This document shows, in pieces, positions 18,168-28,006 of a stretch of DNA of 64,000 nt. The DNA lies in NCBI RefSeq assembly GCF_024972775.1, contig NZ_CP092282.1, forward strand, positions 3,403,001 to 3,467,000, read 5' to 3'. The stretch is from Dehalobacter sp. DCM (GTDB lineage Bacteria; Bacillota; Desulfitobacteriia; Desulfitobacteriales; Syntrophobotulaceae). The position numbers were made by a program, and so were the translations under genes. Position 1 is the stretch's first letter; every line of letters begins with the position of its first letter. The notes below the pieces were generated by a model. The model was not told the DNA's origin. It saw only the letters and a list, made by a program, of their open reading frames with translations, and ran no database searches.

Positions 18168-18527
18168 TCATGATCGTAATATCGGCGTATCCGTTTGCTT
18201 TCCTGATAATTCTTCATCCGGTTCCATTTTCCATGTTTCCAAATCCAAAGCGGTATACGCCTGTTTCAAATCCTCTTTCAATTCCCGTGAGGGATCAAAC
18301 GGATGATAATACGCTTTTTCTATAGCATAATCCATGATCCGCGCATGGCTGTCCAACACGTCTTGAAGCTGCTTTCGCAGCATATCCCTTACTTTCGGCG
18401 TCGTCGATTCACTGATGACAGTCGAAAATTTGTTAATTTCATTTTTTGATCCCATCAGTAGTTCCGTAACGATATCTCTTTCTGTCATATAAGTTGCACC
18501 TGCCACATCTTGCGAAATATTGACCAT
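18168..18527 (-). CDS. CotF-like spore coat protein
   Basis: 119 residues resembling the coat F domain, a ferritin-like four-helix fold: DVAGATYMTERDIVTELL at the start, then a helical stretch with MLRKQLQDVLDSHARIMDYA and AIEKAYYHPFDP. GAGGG lies nine bases before the ATG. It is the last of three small genes on the minus strand with gaps of about 20 bases. The family is common in spore-forming Clostridia, where several copies may be expressed in the mother cell. Confidence 0.8.
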   Translation of the reverse strand: MVNISQDVAGATYMTERDIVTELLMGSKNEINKFSTVISESTTPKVRDMLRKQLQDVLDSHARIMDYAIEKAYYHPFDPSRELKEDLKQAYTALDLETWKMEPDEELSGKQTDTPILRS

Positions 18528-18548
18528 ATATTTCTACCCTCTTGTTCG

Positions 18549-18761
18549 CTAATTTATACCGAACTCATACTGCCGGACACAATCTCTTAAGGTTTCGATT
18601 TGTTTCTGGGAATTTTCCAAATCGGTTTCCAGGATGGATCTTAGCTTAGGGTCAGCAATCTGCCCGGTTAATCCGGCTATTTTCAGGGTCCAGATATTTT
18701 TCAGCTGCAATAATTCATGCATCGCAAATACTTCATGGGGAGCTATCTTCATCTCCTCCAA
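18549..18761 (-). CDS. Small helical coat-associated protein
   Basis: 70 residues, almost wholly helical (HEVFAMHELLQLKNIWTLK... TDLENSQKQIETLRDCV). It resembles the N-terminal half of CotF-type proteins and lies between a CotF-like gene and another small spore-type gene. No catalytic residues are visible. Function is inferred from context only. Confidence 0.65.
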   Translation of the reverse strand: MEEMKIAPHEVFAMHELLQLKNIWTLKIAGLTGQIADPKLRSILETDLENSQKQIETLRDCVRQYEFGIN

Positions 18762-18777
18762 AGCATGTCACTCCTTC

Positions 18778-18960
18778 CTAGATGTGTCCATTATTCTTCA
18801 GATGGTTTTCTGCGTATTGGACCATGCGTTTAACCATATTACCGGCTTCGCGGGATGTCATCTCACCGCCGTCTTCATCAACCGGCTCAATTCCCATCGT
18901 TTGGGCTGTACTCCCTGCCGTCGTGCTGCTTTCGGGACTTAAAGGTTTGAATCGCGCCAT
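18778..18960 (-). CDS. Small spore-type protein
   Basis: 60 residues from ATG 18960 (MARFKPLSPESS); GAGGTG lies six bases upstream, which is why an ATG at 18969 and a further upstream codon are not chosen. The first half is Ser/Thr/Ala rich and probably disordered; the second half has GGEMTSREAGNMVKRMVQYA, reminiscent of the GGE-(I/M)-T-x-R-L segment of small acid-soluble spore proteins but too short to assign. First gene of the coat group. Confidence 0.6.
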   Translation of the reverse strand: MARFKPLSPESSTTAGSTAQTMGIEPVDEDGGEMTSREAGNMVKRMVQYAENHLKNNGHI

Positions 18961-19315
18961 GACCATCACCTCGTTCTCTTTGGCTTTTTATTTTCCGTTT
19001 ATTTGTGTTTTTGTGCTTTCTGTTAATCTTAACGCTTTTAGAAAATAAATACTGGCAATTTATTGAAGCGGCTAATAATCAAAAATTGGCGGTTGAAAAC
19101 TAAAAAATAATACAGTATTAATTCTGTACAATTTGCGTTTTGTCCGTTATTATTTTCTAAATAAATACTTCTCTCTAAAACCCGAGATGGGTTATAATAA
19201 TATTTATATCCTAAAAATAAACGATCTGTTCAAGGTAATGTTGAAGCCTGAATAAATCTGCATAAAGAACACATCGAAATAATACTTCTGAAACTAATTG
19301 AAAAGGAGAATCAAT
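18961..19315. other. Divergent promoter region, coat genes / pyc
   Basis: About 355 AT-rich bases between two divergent transcription units. The word TAGAAAATAAATACT near 19037 recurs as an inexact copy TCTAAATAAATACT near 19157. I could not assign specific promoter boxes. No hairpin or riboswitch-like fold was recognised. Confidence 0.4.
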
Positions 19316-22300
19316 ATGAAAATAAAGAAATTTAATAAAGTGCTTGTTGCTAACCGCGGAGAGATTGCCATCCGGGTTTTCCGTGCGTGTAAAGAACTCG
19401 GGATCCGGACTGTCGCCATCTACTCCGAAGAAGATAAATATGCCTTATTCCGGACGAAAGCCGACGAGGCCTATCTGATCGGGGAAAAAAAGAAACCGAT
19501 TGAGGTCTACCTCAGCATGAAGGAGATTATCGACTTAGCTTTAAAAAAAGGTGTCGATGCCATCCATCCCGGTTATGGATTCTTGTCCGAGAATGCTGAA
19601 TTTGCTCAAATGTGTCAGGATGCCGGTGTGGAGTTTATCGGGCCGTCCGTACACACACTGGAAAACCTCGGGGATAAAATCAAATCAAAACTACTGGCTC
19701 AGAGTGTCGGCGTGCCGGTGATACCCGGTGTAGACAAACCGATGACATCCGTCGATGAAGCCGTTGCTTTCGCCAATCAATACGGTTATCCGATAATCTT
19801 AAAAGCAGCAGCCGGCGGCGGCGGCAGGGGAATGCGCGTTGTCTACAATGAAAAGGATCTGGAGCGCGAATTTAACAGTGCCCGAACAGAGTCAAAGAAA
19901 GCCTTTGGCATCGAAGATATCTTTATTGAAAAGTATCTGGAACGACCGAAACATATTGAAGTCCAGGTGCTGGCGGACAAATACGGCAATATTGTTCATC
20001 TGCACGAACGGGATTGTTCTGTTCAGCGCCGCCATCAAAAGATTTTGGAATTCACCCCCGCTTTCTCGATTCCGCAGGAACTACGGGATAAATTATATGC
20101 AGACGCACTCAATTTATCCAAGGCTGTCAATTATGTCAATGCCGGGACTGCAGAATTCCTCGTGGATAAACACGGCAATTACTATTTCATTGAAATGAAC
20201 CCACGCATCCAAGTCGAGCATACGATTACGGAAATGACGACTGGTATCGATATTGTCCAAAACCAGATCCTAATCGCCCAGGGTTATTCCCTTTCCTCCA
20301 AGGAGATTGGGATTCCCTCCCAAGATGCGGTTGCTCCTCGCGGCTATGCCATTCAATGTCGGATCACCACGGAAGATCCGTTAAACAATTTTATGCCGGA
20401 TACCGGAAAAATCGATGTCTACCGAACGAGTTCCGGCTTTGGGATCCGACTTGACGGCGGCAATGGCTATACCGGTTCGGTGATATCTCCCTATTACGAC
20501 AGTCTGCTCGTTAAGATCATTGCTTCAGACAGGACCTTCGAAGGAACTGTGAATAAAGCCACGCGTTCGATCAGGGAAATGAATATTAAAGGCGTCAAAA
20601 CAAATGAAGCTTTCCTCATAAACGTTTTAAATCACGAGATATTTATGTGCGGTGAATGCGATACGCATTTCATTGACGATACACCGGAGCTTTTCGATAT
20701 CAAACCTCGCAAGGATTATGAAACAAAAATCCTGAAGTTCATCGGCGAAAAAATCGTCAATGAAGTCAAGCATACGAAAAAGGACTATAATATTGCGCCT
20801 ATACCCAAGATCCAGATTCCTGAAAACCGTGAAGGGGTCCGACAGATTCTCCGGGAAAAAGGCGCTGACGGTTTTGTATCCTGGATTAAAGACCAGAAAA
20901 AGTTGCTCTTCACCGATACCACCTACCGCGATGCCCATCAGTCTTTGCTGGCTACTAGGGTAAGAACCCGCGACCTTGTTACTATTGCCGAAGCGACGTC
21001 CGTGTTGGCCAAAGACTTCTTCTCCATGGAGATGTGGGGTGGCGCAACGTTTGATACGGCTTATCGCTTTCTACGGGAATCACCCTGGCGGCGCCTTCAG
21101 GGCCTCCGGCAGCTTATTCCCAATATCCCGTTCCAAATGCTCCTAAGAGGTTCAAACGCTGTCGGTTATACGAATTATCCCGATAATCTGATCCGAGCCT
21201 TTATTCAGGAAGCTTCCCTGCAAGGAATCGATATCTTCCGTATTTTTGACAGTCTGAACTGGCTCAAAGGGATGGAAGTGGCTATTGATGAAGTCTTAAA
21301 GACCGGTAAGGTTGCGGAAGTTTGCCTGTGCTATACCGGGGATATCCTCGATGAGACCCGGGACAAATACACACTGAAATACTACATTCAGAAGGCCAAA
21401 GAAATAGAAAATATGGGGGCCCATATTCTGGCCATCAAAGATATGTCCGGTCTTCTTAAACCGTATGCTTCACGAAAACTGATTTACGAATTGAAACAAG
21501 AGATTGGTATCCCCATTCATCTGCATACACACGATACCAGCGGGAATGCTGTGGCGACGGTGCTGGCAGCCGCCGAGTCCGGTGTTGATATTGTCGATGC
21601 CGCTCTCAGTCCCATGTCCGGTCTCACCAGCCAGCCTTCTATGAATTCGATCATTGCTGCTTTAAGCCATACCACAATGGATCCCAATATCAATTTGGAT
21701 GATATCCAGAAGCTCTGCGATTACTGGAGTGAAGCCCGAACCTACTATGAACAGTTCGAATCCGGCCTCAAGTCCGGTACGGCTGAAATTTACAAGTACG
21801 AAATTCCCGGCGGTCAGTACTCCAACCTTAAACCGCAGGTTGAAAGCTGTGGTCTTGGTGACAAATTCAATGACGTCAAGGACATGTACAAGGAAGTCAA
21901 TCATCTCTTTGGTGATATCGTCAAAGTAACGCCGACCTCCAAGGTGGTTGGGGATATGGCCATATTCATGGTTCAGAATGGCTTAACTGCAGATAATCTG
22001 CTGGAAAAAGGCAAAGCCCTCACTTTCCCGGATTCCGTCATGGATTACTTTAAAGGCATGATGGGACAGCCGGAGGGTGGATTCCCCGAAGAACTTCAGA
22101 AGGTTGTTCTTAAAGGGCAGGAACCGATTACCTGTCGACCCGGTGAAATCCTGGAGCCCATTGATTTTGATGCCATTAAAAAGAAACTTAAAGAAGAGTT
22201 CAATGTCGATGCGAATATGCGCAACGCATTAAGTTACGCGCTTTATCCCAAGGTCTACAGTGATTACCTCAAATCGCTTGCGGAATACGGCCACCTCTAT

Positions 22301-22750
22301 AATCTGGACAGCCATGTTTATTTCTACGGTCTGAAGGAAGGCGAAACCAGCGAAATCGATCTGGATGAAGGCAAGATTATGATTGTCAAACTGGTGGAGG
22401 TCCGTGACATCGACGAAGAAGGCTATCGCACGCTGCTCTTCGAAATCAACGGCAACCGCCGCGAAATGCGCATCCTGGACAAGAATTTTGGTGAAAAAGA
22501 AAAGGTCGATGTGACCCTCATGGCTGATCCGAATAATCCGAAGGAAATAGCTTCCTCCATAACCGGGCTTATATCCAAGATATTTGTCAAGGAAGGCGAG
22601 AAGATTACCAGCAAACAAAGCATGCTGATTATTGAAGCCATGAAAATGGAGACTAATGTCCTTGCGCCGTCGGATGGCGATATTGAAAGCATCCTGATCA
22701 AAGAAGGTCAACAGGTCAAATCGGGACAGCTGATTATCAAGCTGAAGTAA
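19316..22750 (+). CDS. pyc: Pyruvate carboxylase
   Basis: Makes oxaloacetate from pyruvate and bicarbonate with ATP and biotin. 1144 residues, the normal single-chain length. Order: biotin carboxylase (about 1-450, with AAAGGGGRGMR and IEMNPRIQVEHTITEM), carboxyltransferase (about 525-800, with LFTDTTYRDAHQSLLATRVR-type start DTTYRDAHQS and LHTHDTSGNA), conserved middle domain, and C-terminal biotinyl domain with the EAMKMET acceptor lysine. The start at ATG 19316 has AAGGAG nine bases upstream; an in-frame codon at 19298 overlaps that site. Anaplerotic role for a partial TCA cycle. Confidence 0.97.
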   Translation: MKIKKFNKVLVANRGEIAIRVFRACKELGIRTVAIYSEEDKYALFRTKADEAYLIGEKKKPIEVYLSMKEIIDLALKKGVDAIHPGYGFLSENAEFAQMCQDAGVEFIGPSVHTLENLGDKIKSKLLAQSVGVPVIPGVDKPMTSVDEAVAFANQYGYPIILKAAAGGGGRGMRVVYNEKDLEREFNSARTESKKAFGIEDIFIEKYLERPKHIEVQVLADKYGNIVHLHERDCSVQRRHQKILEFTPAFSIPQELRDKLYADALNLSKAVNYVNAGTAEFLVDKHGNYYFIEMNPRIQVEHTITEMTTGIDIVQNQILIAQGYSLSSKEIGIPSQDAVAPRGYAIQCRITTEDPLNNFMPDTGKIDVYRTSSGFGIRLDGGNGYTGSVISPYYDSLLVKIIASDRTFEGTVNKATRSIREMNIKGVKTNEAFLINVLNHEIFMCGECDTHFIDDTPELFDIKPRKDYETKILKFIGEKIVNEVKHTKKDYNIAPIPKIQIPENREGVRQILREKGADGFVSWIKDQKKLLFTDTTYRDAHQSLLATRVRTRDLVTIAEATSVLAKDFFSMEMWGGATFDTAYRFLRESPWRRLQGLRQLIPNIPFQMLLRGSNAVGYTNYPDNLIRAFIQEASLQGIDIFRIFDSLNWLKGMEVAIDEVLKTGKVAEVCLCYTGDILDETRDKYTLKYYIQKAKEIENMGAHILAIKDMSGLLKPYASRKLIYELKQEIGIPIHLHTHDTSGNAVATVLAAAESGVDIVDAALSPMSGLTSQPSMNSIIAALSHTTMDPNINLDDIQKLCDYWSEARTYYEQFESGLKSGTAEIYKYEIPGGQYSNLKPQVESCGLGDKFNDVKDMYKEVNHLFGDIVKVTPTSKVVGDMAIFMVQNGLTADNLLEKGKALTFPDSVMDYFKGMMGQPEGGFPEELQKVVLKGQEPITCRPGEILEPIDFDAIKKKLKEEFNVDANMRNALSYALYPKVYSDYLKSLAEYGHLYNLDSHVYFYGLKEGETSEIDLDEGKIMIVKLVEVRDIDEEGYRTLLFEINGNRREMRILDKNFGEKEKVDVTLMADPNNPKEIASSITGLISKIFVKEGEKITSKQSMLIIEAMKMETNVLAPSDGDIESILIKEGQQVKSGQLIIKLK

Positions 22751-22777
22751 CCATAACAATCACTAGAAAATCATAAT

Positions 22778-24343
22778 TCAGTTAGAATCACTAGGTTCTA
22801 TTTTGCCGATATATTCCATGATAAAGTACGATAACCTTACATGAAGATCTGTAACGATATTATCCAAATCATTACCCATTAACTCGTTAATTTTTTTTAA
22901 CCTGTATTGCAATGTATTCCTGTGGAGATTTAACTCCCTCGCACTTTGATGCTGATTACAATTATTTTTCAAATAGATATTCAGTGTTTGTGCAAATTCT
23001 GTATGATGAAGTGAATCATATTCCATGATCTGATTAACTACTGGGTGGTAGATTTCTCTGATATTCACCTGTTGACTACAAATTTCTATCCAATCGTATA
23101 GGCTGTAATTAGAGTAATAAAATACGTCCTGATCAGGATGCAGTTTAAACCCAATATTTAAAGCACTCTTTGCCTGTCTATATTGCGCTTGAATATTCAA
23201 GATGTTATCGGATATGTTGCTTATGCCGCAAATGAGGGATTTTTTATTTAATTCATTTGCCAGCCAATTCGGTTTGCTCCTATTCACCACAGATTCTTTG
23301 CAGCTATGAAGGGCAATAATTGCATCATCATATACAACGAATTGTCCAAATATAATGAGCTGGTTAAAATAATCGCAGACCGATTTTAGTTGTTTTTCTG
23401 TCAGATAAAATTTTCTTGGTTTTAGAACCAACAGACAATACTTATCTTTCAGGATCATATTTTCATACCAGGCTCGTCTTTTGATTTCACTTTCCGTTCG
23501 AATTCGACCTTCCAGTAAGTCGATAATAATCTGTTCAGTCGGAACTCTAATTGATTGACTGGTATATTTGGAACGCTGCAATTCAACTGAAAGCAAATTC
23601 CCTATATAGGTCAGCAGCTCTATATCCCCTTCATTTGTCGTTTTATTTAAATTGGGGATAAGCAGCATGCCAATTCTCAAATCTTTCTGCATAAGAGGAA
23701 TACATAAAAATGGCTTTTTATGCACCGGTGAATGAAAGATAAACGGACCATTCTTATTATTAAGCGTATTTATATAGCGTTTTAACTCCGTAGAAGCTAG
23801 CTCATCTCCCACAACAACATAGCCTGATTTTGCTGAATGAAGCCAAATTTCATCGTCTAAATAAAAAACGGATGAGGTTGCAATAATATTTAAGGAAGTA
23901 TCTTGAATACGCACCGGGTTGCCAATAAAGCTACTTATACAATCTACGATGGCCTGGATATCCGCGTTGGCAAAGAGCATTTCAAGCAGCTTGTCGAAAA
24001 AATCATGATGTTTATGAATAACTTCTTTAACAATATCGAATAATTGAAAGCTATCTATATTATCCTCAACCAGAATAATATTGCTTTCAGGAAATTCTGG
24101 AAAATGGGAAGGGCTTTTTTCATCCATAATGCAGAGGATATTCGTATATAAAGCGGATAATTTTTTCTTTTGAAGCTGTGAATATTTCAAAATATATAGA
24201 AAATCGTTTCTTGGATAAACAAAGTTTTCTTCACGAAAGACTTCGACATCCAAAATTTTGTTATTGCTAGCCAATGTCCCTTCTATATAGTGACATTTTA
24301 TATCCCGAAGTCCGGAAACGATTATTCTAGGCGTTATATTCAT
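22778..24343 (-). CDS. PucR/CdaR-family transcriptional regulator
   Basis: 521 residues from ATG 24343, with GAGGA eight bases upstream. The N-terminal half resembles the PucR purine-catabolism-type sensor; the middle has a GGDEF-like or CdaR-type region; the C-terminal helix-turn-helix is clear (HQSARELNLHRNTLQYRLKK), which is the PucR signature. Such proteins usually control a neighbouring catabolic operon in response to the substrate. Upstream on the same strand lie an OYE-type reductase and a metallo-beta-lactamase fold enzyme, its likely targets. It is tail to tail with pyc. Confidence 0.85.
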   Translation of the reverse strand: MNITPRIIVSGLRDIKCHYIEGTLASNNKILDVEVFREENFVYPRNDFLYILKYSQLQKKKLSALYTNILCIMDEKSPSHFPEFPESNIILVEDNIDSFQLFDIVKEVIHKHHDFFDKLLEMLFANADIQAIVDCISSFIGNPVRIQDTSLNIIATSSVFYLDDEIWLHSAKSGYVVVGDELASTELKRYINTLNNKNGPFIFHSPVHKKPFLCIPLMQKDLRIGMLLIPNLNKTTNEGDIELLTYIGNLLSVELQRSKYTSQSIRVPTEQIIIDLLEGRIRTESEIKRRAWYENMILKDKYCLLVLKPRKFYLTEKQLKSVCDYFNQLIIFGQFVVYDDAIIALHSCKESVVNRSKPNWLANELNKKSLICGISNISDNILNIQAQYRQAKSALNIGFKLHPDQDVFYYSNYSLYDWIEICSQQVNIREIYHPVVNQIMEYDSLHHTEFAQTLNIYLKNNCNQHQSARELNLHRNTLQYRLKKINELMGNDLDNIVTDLHVRLSYFIMEYIGKIEPSDSN

Positions 24344-24443
24344 TATTGACATCCTCACTATTCACTAACGGAACTTATTTTGTAAATAAAATGATATTAC
24401 TTTGCTGGCTTTTGTCAACCGAAAGACGTTAATATAATAGAAA

Positions 24444-24476
24444 GCCGCTGTGCACATAATTGCGATGCACAGCCGC
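24444..24476 (-). terminator. Terminator after the OYE-type reductase gene
   Basis: Stem GCTGTGCA / TGCACAGC with extra outer G-C pairs and an eleven-base loop, 65 bases past the stop at 24541. In the minus direction TTTCTATTATATT follows. Confidence 0.6.
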
Positions 24477-24540
24477 CTTATTGATTAAGTATAAATGATT
24501 TTTAGCCTAGAAGATGAAGTCAAAATGTACCAACTTATAA

Positions 24541-26544
24541 TTAATACTTACCGATGTCGCGCGAAGCAGTAAAAGCAGCCTGCGTTGCGCTTTGGATATT
24601 TTTTGGTGTCAGGCAATCCCCGATTTGATGGAATTCAGGAGCACAGAAACGGAGCGCATTGGCCTCATCAAATAGCGGACTCTGTCCGACCGCGTAAATT
24701 ACCGTATCCGCCTCATAAAGCTTCGTCCCCTCTGCGTTTTGACCGATAACACCTTTACGGTTGATTTCTTCGGCTTTCGTTGTGAGAGCAAGTTTAATAC
24801 CCCGCTCGGCAATTTTTATCCCTAAGGCGTTGGCATGAACCATATTACCGCCGTCGTTGAGTACGGGCATCATTTCAATGATGGTAACTTCACGACCGTT
24901 CTCAGCTAGATGAATGCCGAGCTCGACTCCTACGAGGCCGCCTCCGAGGATTGCAACCTTCTGGCCTACTTTCACCAAGTTATAATAGGCCTCTTCAGCA
25001 CCAATCACATTTTCTCCGTTAATGCCTGGGATCTTTGGTATCAGGGGGCGCGAACCCATGGCCGCTATGATGACATCGGGAGCAATGCTATTGGCCAGTT
25101 CGGGAGTGACTATGGTATTCAGCCTGACTTCTATCGGCGAGCGGGATATCAATAATGCCTGCCGCTTAAGGTACTCATCAAGATGTTTCTTAAACGAAAC
25201 GTCCTTTTCACATTTCAGAACGCCACCAAGCGAGTCTCCTTTTTCGCAAAGTATTACGTTATGACCTCGCCGGGAAGCAGTAAGTGCTGCCTGCATGCCG
25301 CCTACGCCTCCCCCAGCAATAAGGACAGTCTTCTTGTGTGCAGGCGGTATATCAAATTTAGTTTCAATTTCATGACCGATTTCCGGGTTTGTGGAGCAAC
25401 AACGTTGACGGAATGATACGCCGCTGGCGTAACACAGACAACACCGCAAACAGGTGTTGATTTCATCTACTTTTCCTATTCGTGCTTTGAACGGGAAGTC
25501 AGGATCTGCTAAGGTCTGTCGTCCCAATTGAATCACATCCGCCTTGCCGGAAGCGATGATCTCCTCCATCATGGCCGGGTCGCTAAGGGCTCCGACTGTT
25601 GAAATCGGGGTATTTTTAACATACTTCTTGATTTCAGCAGCATATTTGACATTGCAGCCGTCCTCGAGGAACATGCTGGGGTGAGTATAGATGTTCGACT
25701 CAATAAATTCATGGTTACCAACAGAAGTATTAATAAGATCCACTTTGCCGTCCAGTATCATGGCAATTTTGATGCCATCATCCAATCCGTACCCAGTCGG
25801 AGTCAGCTCGTCGGCACTTATACGGACCTCAATCGGGAAACCAGGGCCTACCGCCTTGCGGACACTCTCGATAACGGCGAGCGGCAAACGCATACGATTC
25901 TCTAAGCTGCCACCCCACCTGTCTTTCCTGGTATTAAAATGTGGAGACATAAACTGGGAAAGAGCCCAACCGTGGCCGGCGTGGATCATGACCATGCCAA
26001 CACCGCACCGTTTGACAAAAGCAGCCGCCTTACCGAAGGACGCCGCTAAAGCCAATATTTGTTCTTCTGTCATCTCGTAGATGTGCCGCATGCCATCTTC
26101 TGATGCTTTGGTTTCATGCCCATCGTTATTGACTTTATGCACATCCGGAAGAAACGTTTCCGATGGACCGAGGAGAGGCAATCCCTTTTCATATACGTAA
26201 TGAGAGAACATACCGCAGTGCATGAGTTCTATCGAAGGGATTGCGCCATGCTTCGTCATTGCGATGGCGTAAGCCGCGATATGAGGTAACGCGAGTTCGT
26301 TATCGAGAACCATTTGATAGGCATGTGCTTGGCCCGTTTTCGTATCCACGATGGCTTCACCAACGGTCACAGCAGCGACACCCCCCCGGGCCTTACGTTC
26401 AAAAAAAGCAATGGACTCGGCTGAGGGAAAACGTTCGGGTGTAAGGTGGTGAAATCCATTAGGGGCAGCGAATATACGGTTACGGAATACCGTGTTTCCC
26501 AACTTAATGGGTGAAAATAAATATGGAAAAGCGGTTTTGTACAT
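24541..26544 (-). CDS. 2,4-dienoyl-CoA reductase / enoate reductase family
   Basis: Flavin and iron-sulfur enzyme, 667 residues. The N-terminal OYE-type TIM barrel binds FMN (LFSPIKLGNTVFRNRI, HAGHGWALSQFMSP, NTRKDRWGGSLENRMR). Cysteines in CLRCCLCY and about eleven residues later CCSTNPEIG fit a [4Fe-4S] site. The C-terminal part has two dinucleotide folds (VLIAGGGVGGMQAAL; VAILGGGLVGVELG). Members reduce enoyl or dienoyl substrates or demethylate amines. I choose ATG 26544 (MYKTAFPYLF) because homologues begin close to this point; a TTG at 26571 is possible. Neither has a strong ribosome site. Confidence 0.88.
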   Translation of the reverse strand: MYKTAFPYLFSPIKLGNTVFRNRIFAAPNGFHHLTPERFPSAESIAFFERKARGGVAAVTVGEAIVDTKTGQAHAYQMVLDNELALPHIAAYAIAMTKHGAIPSIELMHCGMFSHYVYEKGLPLLGPSETFLPDVHKVNNDGHETKASEDGMRHIYEMTEEQILALAASFGKAAAFVKRCGVGMVMIHAGHGWALSQFMSPHFNTRKDRWGGSLENRMRLPLAVIESVRKAVGPGFPIEVRISADELTPTGYGLDDGIKIAMILDGKVDLINTSVGNHEFIESNIYTHPSMFLEDGCNVKYAAEIKKYVKNTPISTVGALSDPAMMEEIIASGKADVIQLGRQTLADPDFPFKARIGKVDEINTCLRCCLCYASGVSFRQRCCSTNPEIGHEIETKFDIPPAHKKTVLIAGGGVGGMQAALTASRRGHNVILCEKGDSLGGVLKCEKDVSFKKHLDEYLKRQALLISRSPIEVRLNTIVTPELANSIAPDVIIAAMGSRPLIPKIPGINGENVIGAEEAYYNLVKVGQKVAILGGGLVGVELGIHLAENGREVTIIEMMPVLNDGGNMVHANALGIKIAERGIKLALTTKAEEINRKGVIGQNAEGTKLYEADTVIYAVGQSPLFDEANALRFCAPEFHQIGDCLTPKNIQSATQAAFTASRDIGKY

Positions 26545-26658
26545 TTCTTCTATTCTATTCGCGTAAAGCAATTTGTCTTTCTACGCTATCCTTTCTCTAA
26601 ATATAAACAGTCTATAAAACATCTTAATCGTCAGATGAGACATAGGCTTAAACTAAAA

Positions 26659-27435
26659 TCATTCATAATATCCTTTACTTGGATGGATTATCTCTAGATA
26701 CTGAGCCTGATCATGACTAAACCAGATCTGAGCATGATATTTCTTAGCCAGTTCATGAATTCTGTCGACAGTGTGAATATAACCTTCTTTATCAAAGACC
26801 AGCCCGGGCAATCGCACAGGCGGACCTGCATTTTCCCGACAATAGATGGCATCCGAGGTTAGAATAATATTTCCGGCCTTCGGAAGCTCAATGAGTAATC
26901 CGAGCATACCAAAGGCATGTCCACTGCCAAAACTTAACATGGAGATCCCATCCAACAGTTTAACAGGTTCCTCTGTCTCTTTAACCAGATTCCATTTTAA
27001 TCCAATTCGCACCCATTCATCGAGATCCGCTTTGATATAACCACCCGGTATTTTTTTCATGAAGTAATATTTAGCAACTTGGGTCAATTCGGCTTCGCTG
27101 ACCATTATTTCCGAGTTTTTGAAATAATCCAGATTGCCTGCATGATCAAGATGCAAGTGCGAACAGACAACATATTTTATGTCATCAGGAGTAACTCCTA
27201 TTTTGGCTAGACTATTCACCATTTTTTCATCTTCGGGAACTTCCCAGGATTGCGGGAAGCGCTCCGGCCGAGTCCAACCTGTGTCATAAAGAACCTTACC
27301 GTCCGGATGATCAATTAAGTATGTCGTTGTCGGAATTGGTATAACATCTTTCGGGTCTAAAATACCCGTTTCAGCAAGAATCGCCTCTCTAGGCATATCA
27401 GGCGCAGTTCCACTCTTTAATAAATATAATTTCAC
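26659..27435 (-). CDS. Metallo-beta-lactamase fold hydrolase (lactonase-like)
   Basis: 258 residues from GTG 27435, with AAAGGAG eight bases upstream. It has the zinc motif SHLHLDHAGN (H-x-H-x-D-H) and later GSGHAFGMLG and LTSDAIYC, with a C-terminal FSHDQAQY, a pattern shared with N-acyl-homoserine lactonase (AiiA/AhlB) relatives. In a Gram-positive anaerobe a catabolic lactone or ester is more likely than acyl-homoserine lactone as the substrate. Next gene downstream is the OYE-type reductase. Confidence 0.85.
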   Translation of the reverse strand: MKLYLLKSGTAPDMPREAILAETGILDPKDVIPIPTTTYLIDHPDGKVLYDTGWTRPERFPQSWEVPEDEKMVNSLAKIGVTPDDIKYVVCSHLHLDHAGNLDYFKNSEIMVSEAELTQVAKYYFMKKIPGGYIKADLDEWVRIGLKWNLVKETEEPVKLLDGISMLSFGSGHAFGMLGLLIELPKAGNIILTSDAIYCRENAGPPVRLPGLVFDKEGYIHTVDRIHELAKKYHAQIWFSHDQAQYLEIIHPSKGYYE

Positions 27436-27957
27436 AAATAACACTCCTTTCCGAGCCCGTAATTTGTTTTATTAATTACCGTTTATACCATTAGCCGTAA
27501 ATAATGTCATCGTACAATTCGAACCAAATAAAACACATGCATTATGCAAATTGAACAACAGTCTTTTCTAACAAAGATTTCAATTTTATTTCTAAAATTT
27601 AAAATTACTTAATACTTAATCCCCTTTCATTACGCGCAAATATTTATTTTCACGTAAAAGTTTGACCCCCCTACGTAAATATTCCCGTGAAACTCTCGTC
27701 CACGGGAACATACAACACACTGCAATATTTTCTTAAAATCTTCGGAAGTGCTTGATTTCAGGCTATTTCCGTTCTATCAACACGACCGTCTCTACGTATC
27801 ATGATGACCAAGTTATTGGTTTATGCGTATACGGACAGGGTCTTTTCATGCCGCAGATAGCACCACCTTTATGCGGATGAAGGAAGACCATATTATTTTA
27901 ACTTTCTACCACAAGGGGAGTATAGCACATAAAGTTTCGTTACGCCCCCATACTTAG
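27436..27957. other. Gene-free region with hairpins
   Basis: About 520 bases without a credible gene. Visible: a hairpin TTCCCGTG / CACGGGAA near 27691-27719; a longer one at 27839-27889 (GGTCTT, TTCAT, CCGCA pairing with TGCGG, ATGAA, AAGACC, with small bulges); and a possible transposase remnant. A plus-strand terminator closes the region at 27958-28002, although no plus-strand gene precedes it, so an untranslated RNA is possible. Confidence 0.5.
27801..27890 (+). pseudogene. Possible transposase remnant (IS1182-like)
   Basis: The plus strand encodes MMTKLLVYAYTDRVFSCRR and then stops; one frame over it continues as QIAPPLCG. The pattern M-M-x-K-x-L-x-Y-A-Y...S-x-R-x-I resembles the N-terminal part of IS1182-family transposases. 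The match is short and frameshifted and overlaps a strong hairpin, so this is a weak call. Confidence 0.3.
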
Positions 27958-28002
27958 AGACGCCCCTGCTTGCAGATGATCTTCAAAGCAGGGGCGTCTT
28001 TT
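27958..28002 (+). terminator. Strong rho-independent terminator (plus strand)
   Basis: Fourteen-base perfect stem AGACGCCCCTGCTT / AAGCAGGGGCGTCT followed by TTTT on the plus strand. The minus side has no T tract, so it is oriented for plus-strand transcripts even though both neighbouring genes lie on the minus strand. It may still help end the minus-strand gene that stops at 28007. Confidence 0.8.
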
Positions 28003-28006
28003 ATGT

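Noticed and set aside
26659-27435. Acyl-homoserine lactonase as quorum quencher
   Set aside because: The zinc motif is common to the whole fold, and the neighbours are catabolic genes; no specific evidence for this substrate.
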